Shown: piece after piece, positions 54,571-64,000 of the stretch
How positions within the stretch are numbered: the stretch's first letter is position 1
How the letters are laid out: each line of letters begins with the position of its first letter
Notes under the pieces: model-generated
Database searches by the model: none
What the model was told of the DNA's origin: nothing
What the model saw: only the letters and a program-made list of their open reading frames with translations
Assembly (NCBI GenBank): GCA_029204225.1
Contig: CM055095.1
Span: forward strand, 66,427,940 to 66,491,939
Direction: 5' to 3'
DNA length: 64,000 nt
Origin: Diphasiastrum complanatum
Lineage: Eukaryota > Streptophyta > Lycopodiopsida > Lycopodiales > Lycopodiaceae
Position numbers and translations under genes: made by a program

Positions 54571-56140
54571 ACAATGGATTTATGAGGGCATCTATTGGCC
54601 CTTATCAAGATTTTTGTTTTTGGCCACATTCATTATTTTCAGAGCCCTCAATACATGCAATTGCTTCTTGCCACTCGTGGACTCGGAGTTTCTAGTAACT
54701 CGCACGTTCAAAATAAGGTTGCATGATCTTGGCCCTACCGTTATGTTATCGTCCTATAACTTGCCCTAAAGAGACTCCATAACACTGTAAGTAGGATCTC
54801 TAGTAGCCATTCTACAATTCATATTCTTGAGAGTTCTTACAGGAGACTCTTGTTGTAGAAGATGCTCTTAAGTCTTCCTTTGTAGGAGGCCTACACATTA
54901 GTTTATTGTTATTTGTACAATGTTATTAGCAATTCTTTTTCTATTATCAAGTGATGCTATATCTTTGATGTTGTTCATAACATACATGCACGGCCATGTG
55001 TTGTCATGTGCTCTTGATATCTGAACAATCTGCTCCTCTATTATTGCATTTTGCATGGTACTTTGTGTATAAGTCTTAAGTCAAAATATCAAACAGAAAA
55101 ACACAATTTGTTTAACAAGCATCTGAATGAGGAATTAGATCAATAGGGCCATTGCACAAAGGCGGATCATTAAACAAAGGAAAGATAATATTTCAAATAG
55201 GCCCCTACTCACAAAATGTCCTTAACTATCCCCTACAAACCAAAAACCATGCCCTAATGTTTCTCATCCTCATCAGGGGGTCCAGAGTTGCAACCTAACA
55301 GCTCCATTTACATGCTTGGTGTCCACATACATAAACCACCTCAAATAGCTGTATCCAACCTCAAGCTCAGTGATAGCTTTTTAAGGAGGTGGATCTAACT
55401 CAGAGACAACTATCTACCAGCCTGGAAAGGTTAGTTCCCAGAAAATCTCAAAAGTTTGCAAAAAAACACCAAAAAATGCACTTTTTTCATGATTTTTTGA
55501 GATCTGCCAAGAGTAGCTCTTGCAGAGAGTTTCATAGTTGTATCTGACCTAGATCTGGCTATTGTAAAAATTTTGTGAAGGTCCAATGGACATATTTATA
55601 AATATCTAAGAAAAAGTGCTGAAAAGTGCCCAAAAACTGAGTTTTTTCAAGATCTTGAAAAATCTGTCCATCAAGAACGCTCGCAGACCTCACATTACCT
55701 AGATATGGTCCAGATAAAGCTACTATAGGGAGGGTGAATATTATATTCACTTAGATAAGAAGAAATCTAAATGAAAAATCCACAAAAGACCAAGAATAGG
55801 GCTAAAATAGCAACTGAAACTGATCAGATCTTGTCACTAGGTTGCAGTCACAATATCCATCAAGATCCACCATCTCTAGACTGAACCACGTGAATGAACC
55901 TCAGATCAAGCCGATCAGTACCAAGAAAAATCAGTACCATCCATATCCGTCACCATCCATACCGTCCATCCATCACTCTTCTGTTTCATCTCCATTCCAT
56001 CTTCCACCTCCTTTTGACAGTGTAACCATCATAGTGTTCATCTGTTTTATCCATCCATTTTTTATTTTATTCTTCCATCTCTGATCAATCTCTACTTACT
56101 CTTTTCTTTTTCTGCTCACTTCAAAAAAAAAAATAAGTGG
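54571..56140. other. Unrecognised AT-rich intron sequence
   Basis: Several short open frames but no motif, repeat pair or RNA structure that I can support. Confidence 0.4.
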
Positions 56141-56144
56141 GACA

Positions 56145-57710
56145 CTACAGTTGTACAACCCTTGAAGCAATTCCGTACATCACGAGAATACTGCATTCCA
56201 GCCATGACTACCAGGTTTGTGAGATTCGCTACATTTCATATGTGTCCTGATGAGACAGTTCACCAATACACCAGGCGAATGTTCGATCTCGTAAAAGATG
56301 TTGATCTACAGAGTCCATAGACCATAATGTAGAACTTCTATTTTGGATTACTGGACAACCTCAAGTCTGGTATAAAGAAATTCGCATCTTAAACTTCATT
56401 ATCACAGATGCGGTCATTACGGAGAATTTTATCATAAAGAAGAGAGGAGATCACTCCTATCCAAACGTAGAAATATCAAATGGGGAATAAGGAAAGTCTG
56501 AAAGTTTAATGCTAGTCGAACATACAAGGGAGGAAGGCTATGAATCATTAGGGAGTGCAACAGAGTCAAGCGGGTCAAGTGCAGCAGAAGACCAAGAATC
56601 TTACAGTTCAGCTTGTCCTCAAGCTTATGCTCGCATAGTCAAGTTTCTTGAGAAAGACCAATGTACATACTGCTTCGGCGGTCATCCAAGTATAAGATGT
56701 CCAATCATGAATCCCCGCTTCTTACAATAGAGCAGCAAGTTCAATAGTCAAATCTAAGAATTCAACGATTAGAAGCAAAATCAAGCTGACAAGGAGCTCA
56801 TCCGGAGGATGGATGTCAAAGTGATCCATCTAAGTCACGAGTTTTTTCAACACCCAGTGGCAAGGTGGAAATATTGGTCATATCATCTTGCATGTCTCCA
56901 AACTCCAAGGAAGACCGCAATAGCCTACCAGTTTATTTTGTGGAAGATCCTGAGGGAAATCTATTACCAATCTATGCCTATCAACTTAGAGGTGATGGTG
57001 TATTGCACTTGGTAAGATGCAATGGATGCGGAGGAAAACATCGTCGAGCCGAATGTCCACATCGAGGGGATCCATCAACATTCGAACCCTGTTGTGCACA
57101 ATGCGGAGTCAATCATCCATGCCGAGATTGTCCGATGAGAAATTCACAAATAGCTAGGAGGCATTTGGCGTATGTAGATCAATATGCACCTATGTTGACC
57201 AATCCACCTATAGATAGAATGCACTACAAAGGGAAAATCCTAGTGCCACCGGGTTATGAAACAAGTGAGAAAGAAGACAATCTGACAAAAGTCCCAAAGT
57301 ATGCAAAGATACCCTCGAGCAGACAAGCAACAACAACATCACAGAAGACGGAGCTGGTAGAATCTATTAAGCCAATGGTAACTGAGAAAGTCAAGAAATT
57401 GGCAACCAACAAAGTCCAGCGGATTTTACCAAGTCTCTTGGCACAATCATTGCAAAGATTTTTTAGTGATGAATCTCTCAAGGAACCTGTGTCAACAGAG
57501 CAAATTGAAGATAGTTCTGTACAAGATCCCGGAAAAAGTGCAGTCACGCAGCCTTCAACTAGGAAGTACAACGATAGGGAGAAGACTAAGGTTGACGATT
57601 GCCCTTCACTGAGCAAAACTCAACCAAAGTCGGATGGTCCCACGATGCAACAAACCCTAAATCCTAAACCCGAATCCGAGTATAAAAATATAAGCCCAAA
57701 AAGTGCTTAA
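56145..57710 (+). pseudogene. Gag-like locus with three atypical zinc knuckles
   Basis: 56150-56350 reads REYCIPAMTTRFVRFATFHM and DETVHQYTRRMFDLVKDV, capsid-like, with two TAG stops. Frame 56509-56730 ends with knuckle CTYCFGGHPSIRC; frame 56865-57710 (281 codons) has CNGCGGKHRRAEC and CAQCGVNHPCRDC near residues 53-90, then a Lys/Ser/Thr-rich tail with a helical stretch (VQRILPSLLAQSLQRF). All three knuckles have C-x2-C-x3-H-x4-C, one residue shorter than the retroviral form. No protease or polymerase follows. It could be an old retroelement gag of an unfamiliar family or a host-derived gag gene; the family is not recognised. Confidence 0.5.
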
Positions 57711-58203
57711 ATTTTTCAAAATAGTAAGTTTAGAAGCTATAAAGAGCAAAAAAATTTGCTAATTTTAGCAGGTGAGCTTTGAGAACGTCTGGATGGCCTC
57801 TGTGGATGCTTTGGGGATGTTTAGGAGCATTGGAAAATTTCTATAAAATTTCAGCAGCATCCATCATGCAAATATGTGATGCTTCCCGACTGTACCTTTG
57901 ATTGGACAGAATGACCAGGTTTGTAGATCCAAATATGCATATGCCCTAATGTGCCCACAACAAAGATAAATGATTGATAGACAAATGACATGTTCCAAGC
58001 TAATACCAAAAAAAATAAGACATGCAAATAGCTTGAAGAAGACTATCTATGAAGTCTTAGTACAATTTACAACATTCCGTCAGCACCAAGAGGAAAATGC
58101 TTCCCATCAGCTTAAAAAGAAGACCTTAAACAATTGATAGCTTGTTACAACAAGAAATCCAGCTGCAAAACCGAGGAGCTTAAGAGATTGACGTGTCATG
58201 AAC
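57711..58203 (-). other. 5' end of intron 1
   Basis: No exon or element recognised between the gag-like locus and the exon 1 donor. Confidence 0.5.
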
Positions 58204-58657
58204 CTGCATTTATTTGCTTCTTCAGACCAGAAGCACTTTTTTGAGTGGATTGCACAAGCACAAAAGGAGACAATTGCCTTGGTTCTGGGTTGAGCCCATG
58301 ACCAAGGTTGCTATCATCTTCTCCTTTCCTTAACCCGTGCAACGAATCTGCAAGGCGTAAAGCCTCCAACAATCTTGCTCTCAGCAGTGGTTTGGGGTGA
58401 ATCCGAGGCTGCACCACCAGCAGCTTTGGGGGCTTGCTGGGATCACGATGGTTGACGAATCCTCTACAACTGCTGGCAAAGGCCTGTAGGCTGCTACTTC
58501 TCAACACAATGATTCTACGGAAAGTCGCCCATGTCCGGGAAACTGGAAGCTGGGTCGATGCAATTTCACATTTGAGCTCCGGAAGATGTGAATAGTTACT
58601 ATTTGCACCCACATTTTTGCGAATTAAACATGTGCCCAGATGCCGCCATCGCTCCAT
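58204..58657 (-). CDS. HFLX: HflX-like GTP-binding protein, exon 1 (start codon, 454 bp)
   Basis: Begins at ATG 58657 and stays open to donor GCAG|GTTCAT, 151 codons plus one base (phase 1). Residues 1-75 are rich in Arg and Ser with few acids (RTWATFRRIIVLRSSSLQAF), as in mitochondrial or plastid transit peptides. KPPKLLVVQPRI and LLEALRLADSLHGL follow, and PFVLVQ near the end; plant HflX proteins start their conserved part with the same pattern ('PKL.VVQPR..P...L..KL.EAL.LA.SL' and a later 'VVQ'), from family memory. Without splicing the frame would end six bases past the donor. The product would be an organelle GTPase acting on ribosomes, by analogy with bacterial HflX. Confidence 0.85.
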
Positions 58658-59759
58658 CTGCTTCCAAATGTAACATAAACTTCTCTAGGGCTTCTCAAAT
58701 GAATTGAATGCATATGCCTGTAGACCAACAAATTCAGATGCTATGAACTAATACTACTAGGAGAGCAACAAGACTCGCTGTTTGGATACATACTAGCAGA
58801 ATGCAAGGAAGTCTTCCAACAAAAGGTAGTTCAAAGGCTTACAAGACAAAACATAAAATTGAAAGCCGTGAGAATATATAGTTCGTGTGTGTGTGTGCGT
58901 GTGTGTCTGTGTGAGAGAGTCTCTTGAACTGGAGAGATGTTGCACAGATAGCCCAACTAATAGACTTACAGCTTTGGCTATGAGCTATTGCAAACACAAG
59001 CATCATCTCAAAATTGGGAACAAGTCAAAGACGAACTAATACCAAAATTAGGGTGCATTCAAGCCAAGCTAGTTGAGTTGGGTAGTAGGGGAATTCATGT
59101 GGTGGACAAGGGCTCAAACACCATCATTGCACCATTCACATCTTGATGCCATGTGCTACCTCTGTACACCCAGCCTACTACTCATGGAAGAGTGTATATT
59201 GGTGGATTAAAATTGTTAATAAAAGTAATTTTCTACCACAATACCCAACATAATGACTATCTCCGAATGAAATAAGTTTTAAGAGCTCTTTCTTTTGTTC
59301 ATGAGATGAGCAAAGATAGTCATGCAAAACTGGGCACTTTGCTCTAACATTGAGAGATCGCATAATAATCTTACAAGTAGGTATCAATCCAAAGCATTAG
59401 GCAATATATTGAAAATAGTTTCTACCAAAGATCACGAAAATCGAACCAAGCCCATTTTGTATACAATTACTTCTTGGATCATGATGGAGTATGTTATGTC
59501 CCTAATTAGCTCAATTAATCACTTACAAACCTTAAATCAGAGGAGTCTCAAGTGGCTAGAAATAAGTAATAGTAATGCTGACTAAAATCAAAGCTAACTT
59601 TTGTGGTTGATGGGGAATTATGACTATAGTTAGAGTTTACTATATGCATGGACACAAGTGTGGAAGACAACCACGTGCATTTGGGGATAGTCCATGAATT
59701 GTCGTTATATATGTAGGAGGGTGTGGCACACTTTAAGTCTTTAGATCATCCAATACATA
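58658..59759 (-). promoter_or_regulatory. Upstream region of the HflX-like gene, with a (GT)n tract
   Basis: A GT-rich microsatellite (58884-58913) lies about 230 bases upstream of the start codon, next to a TATATA stretch (58873-58880; CTATATATTC on the minus strand) that could be a TATA box. No transcription start can be read from sequence alone. The remainder, to 59759, has no recognised feature. Confidence 0.3.
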
Positions 59760-60504
59760 TGTTGGAAATCTTTGGTAGGGAGATGGGTCATGTGATGGAA
59801 AGGATGGTCTACAATCTACAATATCACAAATAATTCAAATAAATAGTACTATGATGCAAACACACAAGAAAACAAACTTGACACCAAAATGGTAGCCCTC
59901 TCTTCATTCTTAGATCGATGAAAGTTCCACGTACATGTATGTAGGTTCAATCTTCTATGCATGTAATGATAACATGCCACATCATTTAGTGACCTGCACA
60001 CCTACTATTACATCAATGTCTAGTCTAGAGGATCTAGAGTAATCCTTGACGTGATCGACCAACCCTCCAATGTTTGAGGTTATTAGTTACACCTCAAATA
60101 AATTCCAATTCAAGGCCAGTTTTGTAGTTAATAACCTTGAGGGGACCCGACACTCACAAAATGACATGTGGAGTGGTTCATGGTATGTGACGATTGTATG
60201 CTTAGAAGGAGAATCATTTGTGGCATTTCCTATCTATAGAGGTGAGCTTGGAGATGTATGTCATCATGCATAGACCCTTGGAAGCTATATGTACCTACAA
60301 TTACTTGCCCATTTGCAATTCATGTTTGACCATTCTAAATACTAGTTTCCTCTCCTTTCCTACATTCGCATATCGTGGCCCAAGGGTGAAGCCTTTGGGG
60401 TTTGATCATTAGCTTCTACTTCATTGGGCTGTTTGGCTCTACAATGTCCTCTTGAGGTGTTTGTAAGCTTGATTTTAGGGAGATATTTACATTGATATCA
60501 GAGC
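59760..60504 (+). repeat. Probable old LTR with primer-site-like sequence
   Basis: TGTTGGAAATC at 59760 and ATATTTACA at 60491 could be LTR ends; TGATATCAGAGC at 60493-60504 differs by one base from the tRNA-Met primer site. No second LTR or gag was found. Confidence 0.4.
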
Positions 60505-62778
60505 AAGGCTTGTGATTGGAGCGAAAGGTTGAGATCTATGTTGTTATTCCAAGGATTATGATATAGAATCATAACTCTATGCTACTCTTTGTCCTAGTGG
60601 AAGAACTATTTCCAAGCATGAGATTTCTTGAAGTCCTCTGTGCTTTTGAATCAATAACTCCAGAATAAAGTTCGGTGTTTGAAGCTTACAGTTGGTCATC
60701 TTGTATGGAAGAAACCTCTTTGTAGCATGTAATTGCTCATTAGAAACGGTATCTGAAGGATACTAGAGTTTGTACATCCTATCTACAATGGTTGTGATGC
60801 ATGCCAGTTTTTATTCAAGGAGTTAGTCCTTGCTTATCAAAAAATGTGAATTTTGTGCAAAATTTCATGGGTTTTGCTAAGATTTGATGCATATGACATG
60901 TAGGGGATGGAATCAATGGTCCAATAGCATGGTGATGGCACTTAAACGAATACTAATAAGAAGGTTACACGGTTGAACATCTTTTCTAAAACTGATTAGA
61001 TGGATTTCCTCGTGATCAAAATTGTTGTGAAACATTTTGGTTATGGATAGTTGAGAAGTCTGCAATAGTGTTTATAGAATTGGCATTGGAATAAGCAATT
61101 CCTGCTAAACCAAGTCTAGATGAGAGTGAAAACTGATCTAAAAGTCATGCTCTGAAATAGTTCTAGTTGTTTTAGGATTTCATTTTTTTTTCCGTATCAA
61201 ATTAAAATTGAATATTTTTTGGTTGGAGATATTATTAATTTTTCTTTATGACAATCAAGACTACCTACAACTTTTGGGTGAATACTTAGCAATTGCGAAA
61301 TTTTGACTTTTGAATTCACTATTCACTTTGTTATTGATGGACACCTATCTTTGGAATTACTCAATGTTTTGGGATGAGGTTACTAAGCTGAGAAGGTTTT
61401 CATCAAGGGTGAAAACCATGAGTTTATGTAAAGTCGTTCTTATTGTTGTTTTTTAAATATGTTTTGGATATCTATCACAGAGTTGTTATTGTGTGACAGA
61501 AGGTTGTGTCTTCTGGAATTGAATCAGTCTAAATTAAGTTTTACTGGTAACAACAATATTTCTATCACATAACCTGAAAGTTCTTTGCTTTGGCTATCCA
61601 CCATGAAGGCATACATTCTCAAGTGTGAGCTAACATCACACATAGGTTGCAAGTTTGAACTATCCATATGGAACTTACTCAAAATATATGCTACCTTGGA
61701 CAACATCAATAGTAGATTCAGTTGAGAAAGTCTCATTACCCTATATTGGCACATTGTCTCCTACATGTGGTGATAATTCTAGTCTTGTTTTATCATTGTT
61801 TATGAACAAGAAATGAATGTCGTCCATGCAGTACAAAGGGATGTCCAGCAGGGTTTTGCTTTGGACATTCGCGCTTACAGTAGATAAGGGAGAGATTGAC
61901 AAAGCATGGGCCTTGGTAGGGTCATACTCCAATGCTAACCTAGCCTCCTCTTCTTCTCCTAAAACCTCATCAACAATGAGAGCCTCTATAGCAATAGGAG
62001 TACTAGGGATTGGCAGACCTAGAAGATTTTGTCTCGTCATGGATAAGAGCATATATGTAGAAGACAAGGGCCATGCCTTCTTGAATGAATCGACAGACAC
62101 GTTTGTGTTCCTCACATAATATGACTCACTTGAACAGATCGATAAGTTTCGTGAACTTACTTACGATCATGCCTTTGCCTTGGCATTGGACTAAGCATGA
62201 GTCAAATCAATGAAATGCACAAATCATAGGCCATCCATTACCAGCATATTCTGTTGGAGGCACTCATAAAAGTTCTTATAAAATTTAGGAAAAAAATTTC
62301 TATGCTCAATGAAGAACCTCTCTATGTCAAACTTCATATCGAAGTAGGAGGCAAAACGTGTTTGTCTATCCCCAACCCCAACATCAACAAGGAAGGAATG
62401 TAGTGCTTTGTCATGAAGAGAGCTGGAAGAAGAAGATGCCATCTCGGATGAGATATCGATACCACGCGCCGATGTAAGGTGGAAATTGTTCCACAACACA
62501 AGTGGCACATGATGGCGATATGTCAGTCAGGAATGGTATATCGGCATGACGCACCTGGAGGACAGAGGGTAGCGAGGGAAATATCACAGGCACGTGGAGG
62601 CAATATTAGACTGAAGTGGAAATAAATAATGTCTGATTGTTTTGACCGTACTATTTTGGAGCATCGTATCGATACACCAGTTATCGCTTATCATCACCAT
62701 GCACTATTTCCAGTTCCTGCATTCGGCTATTGCCATCCCACGCATCATAATGATATGGGCATATGTTATGGCTTGTAT
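60505..62778. other. Unrecognised sequence upstream of copia-4
   Basis: Holds two minus-strand frames, 61741-62115 (124 codons, with an acidic VDEVLGEEEEARLALEYDP segment) and 62224-62508 (94 codons, MASSSSSSLHDKALHSFLVD). They might be pieces of one decayed gene, but no family is recognised. 60505-61500 shows nothing. Confidence 0.35.
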
Positions 62779-63541
62779 TGTTGGATTATTTTCCTAAATA
62801 TTGACTAATCATTTTTAATCTTCATCTACTACATTATCCAGCCTTATAGTTTTATGCATGACATTGTTTCTACACAGTCTGCAAAAATACTCGGGTTTCG
62901 CTCAATTTCCAGGAAGTACTAACTGGATGGATGCCAGCTCATGATGGCCAACTGGACATTAAGATCTATGACCTAATTGGCTGTCCTACTGGACTTGTCA
63001 CATTTTCGCTTAGTATAAATAGTTGATCATACTTCTATTATTTTGAATCAAGTAGCAACTCTCTCAAGCCTTCAAGCTTGAACACTCTTGAGCATTCTAG
63101 CTCAGTTCTTTAGAGTTCATTGGAGTTTTGCTATTAGTTCTTACTGCTTATTAGCGGAAGTGCAAATTTGGACAAAGATCTTCAGTTACTCAGAGATAGC
63201 TTAGAGTATGCAATTTCTATCCGCAATTGTCTTGTGCTCATCATCATCTTTTATTGCGTTCAATATTATATTAGATTGTATGTATCTCTGTGATAGTTTT
63301 GTAGCTGATAAATCTCATATTGCTTTTGTTTGATAATTCATTGTTTGGCTAGGTAATCACTATAGTACTGACGATTTCAAAGTTAGTTACTATAAGATTG
63401 AACGTGACTTTTGTTATTTTGTTTTGTTCCATATTGATAGGCATAGTCATGCATTAGGAAAGCAAGCTCCATTCCACTATGCTCGATAAGTCGTTCACAA
63501 TCTTCGACTTGTCGTTATTGCATTATCACCTCTTTCCAACA
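62779..63541 (+). repeat. Copia-4 5' LTR (763 bp)
   Basis: From TGTTGGATTATTTTCC to CCTCTTTCCAACA, with matching inverted ends (TGTTGGA/TCCAACA). AGTATAAATAG at about 63012 is a good TATA box for element transcription. Confidence 0.85.
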
Positions 63542-63553
63542 TGGTATCAGAGC
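63542..63553 (+). other. Copia-4 primer binding site (initiator tRNA-Met)
   Basis: TGGTATCAGAGC flush with the LTR. A second, imperfect copy (TGATATCAGAGC) lies at 63563-63574. Confidence 0.92.
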
Positions 63554-63768
63554 GTACTTTCATGATATCAGAGCGATCTGTTATACCAGAGCTCTAATAC
63601 TTGATATCTTTTGCGATATCGAATCGATATCATTTGACACTTTTCACAGTTTCATATTTTTCAATTTGTGGTATCAAATTTCAGTATCAGATAGTTGATT
63701 TGCAATTGTAGCGCAGGACGGTATCTCTCTCTTAACGTCATCGATATATCGACAGACTAAAGTTCCAG

Positions 63769-64000
63769 ATGGATTCTCAGAGTAAAACCGGTCTTATCGC
63801 AGACGCTGAATGGATCCAATTACTACTTGTGAAAATTAAAGATGAAAACGTTGCTAGTCGCCAATGGGTTGTGGGATGTTGTCACAGGTATAGAAGAGAA
63901 GCCTAAAGACGACACAATTGACTCAAAATGGAAGTCGAAGGATGGTAAAGCTTTTGCGCTTATTATTCTCAATATATCAAACACTCAGATTGGCCACATA
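63769..64000 (+). pseudogene. Copia-4 gag, N-terminal part, frameshifted
   Basis: Begins MDSQSKTGLIADAEWIQLLL. An extra base near 63863 shifts frame; the copia pattern continues as LWDVVTGIEEKP, WKSKDGKAFALIILNIS and TQIGHI to the window edge. The rest is outside. Confidence 0.75.

Larger units (their letters stand above)
4754..58203 (-). other. Giant intron 1 of the HflX-like gene (53450 bp)
   Basis: Bounded on the minus strand by donor GTTCAT after exon 1 and acceptor TTTCTAG before exon 2, phase 1. It contains the LINE array, all the large LTR elements and the gag-like locus described below. 4754-5724 shows no recognisable element. The size is inferred from this one sequence and assumes no assembly error. 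Confidence 0.8.
63542..64000 (+). mobile_element. Copia-4 internal region, runs off the window
   Basis: Leader of about 226 bases with four GATATC palindromes, then a gag start at about 63769. With the LTR the element occupies 62779 to beyond 64000. Confidence 0.8.

Noticed and set aside
55842-56084. 80-codon plus-strand frame rich in Ser, Pro and His
   Set aside because: Low-complexity CCATC-type sequence without motif or neighbouring support.
57870-57960. Minus-strand GGTACAGTCGG with KGTVGKHH-like reading, considered as an extra HflX exon
   Set aside because: No acceptor or donor fits, the phase does not match exon 1, and the GPGTV motif is found properly in exon 2 at 4689-4753.
58196-58203. 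Taking the 153-codon minus-strand frame as a complete small protein
   Set aside because: It ends two codons beyond a good donor and its conserved part continues in phase with exons 2 and 3.
58196-64000. Search for tRNA or rRNA genes and microRNA-like long hairpins
   Set aside because: No tRNA box pair, rRNA block or long near-perfect inverted repeat was seen here or elsewhere in the window; the TGGTATCAGAGC strings are LTR primer sites, not tRNA genes.

Overview
The window is a stretch of a large, transposon-filled land-plant genome. Evidence: plant-type Ty1/copia and chromodomain Ty3/gypsy retrotransposons primed by initiator tRNA-Met (repeated TGGTATCAGAGC sites), and one host gene, on the minus strand, that reads as the plant (organelle-type) HflX GTP-binding protein. 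Three exons can be placed: exon 1 at 58204-58657 (ATG, targeting-like N-terminus, motif KPPKLLVVQPRI), exon 2 at 4689-4753 (motif AYLGPGTVEIV) and exon 3 at 196-258 (motif DAVFVNAPLSGVQQRNLE). Splice sites and phases agree, so intron 1 is about 53.4 kb and intron 2 about 4.4 kb. Almost everything else in the window is transposon nested inside these introns. Such intron sizes suggest a fern or gymnosperm-like genome; the species cannot be fixed by eye.

Layout. 1-195: start of intron 3. 259-4688: intron 2, with a 152-bp tandem duplication and a decayed Ty3/gypsy element. 5725-28450: a head-to-tail array of at least six non-LTR retrotransposons (LINEs, all + strand, antisense to the host gene), each ending in a tail that runs into a (CT)n tract, with the next copy beginning directly after the tract. 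Two LTR elements are nested in this array: a non-autonomous 4.7-kb element with 1074-bp LTRs (11677-16415, target duplication GAAGG) and a 2.8-kb copia-like non-autonomous element with 455-bp LTRs (23510-26352) carrying an open frame of 387 codons.

28451-53243: a nest of LTR elements. A near-intact chromovirus (28688-35104, minus strand, target duplication ATCTT) sits in the LTR of a copia element; the other half of that copia element and the second half of the interrupted LINE lie 10 kb away in inverted orientation (37963-41019), which shows an inversion. Further copia fragments (36087-37962, 41020-44821), a plus-strand chromovirus (44822-45226 plus 48092-52430) with a minus-strand chromovirus inside it (45227-48091), and a scrambled LINE fragment (52437-53243) follow.

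53244-58203: the 5' part of intron 1, mostly unrecognised, with gag-like sequence including a 281-codon frame and three zinc knuckles of unusual C-x2-C-x3-H-x4-C spacing. 58658-64000: upstream of the host gene, with a (GT)n tract, a probable old LTR, unrecognised sequence, and the 5' end of another copia element leaving the window at 62779-64000.

No tRNA, rRNA or CRISPR structure was seen. The most interesting signals are the transposon-inflated HflX intron, the CT-tract-associated LINE array, and recurrent small palindromes in the leaders of several unrelated LTR elements.
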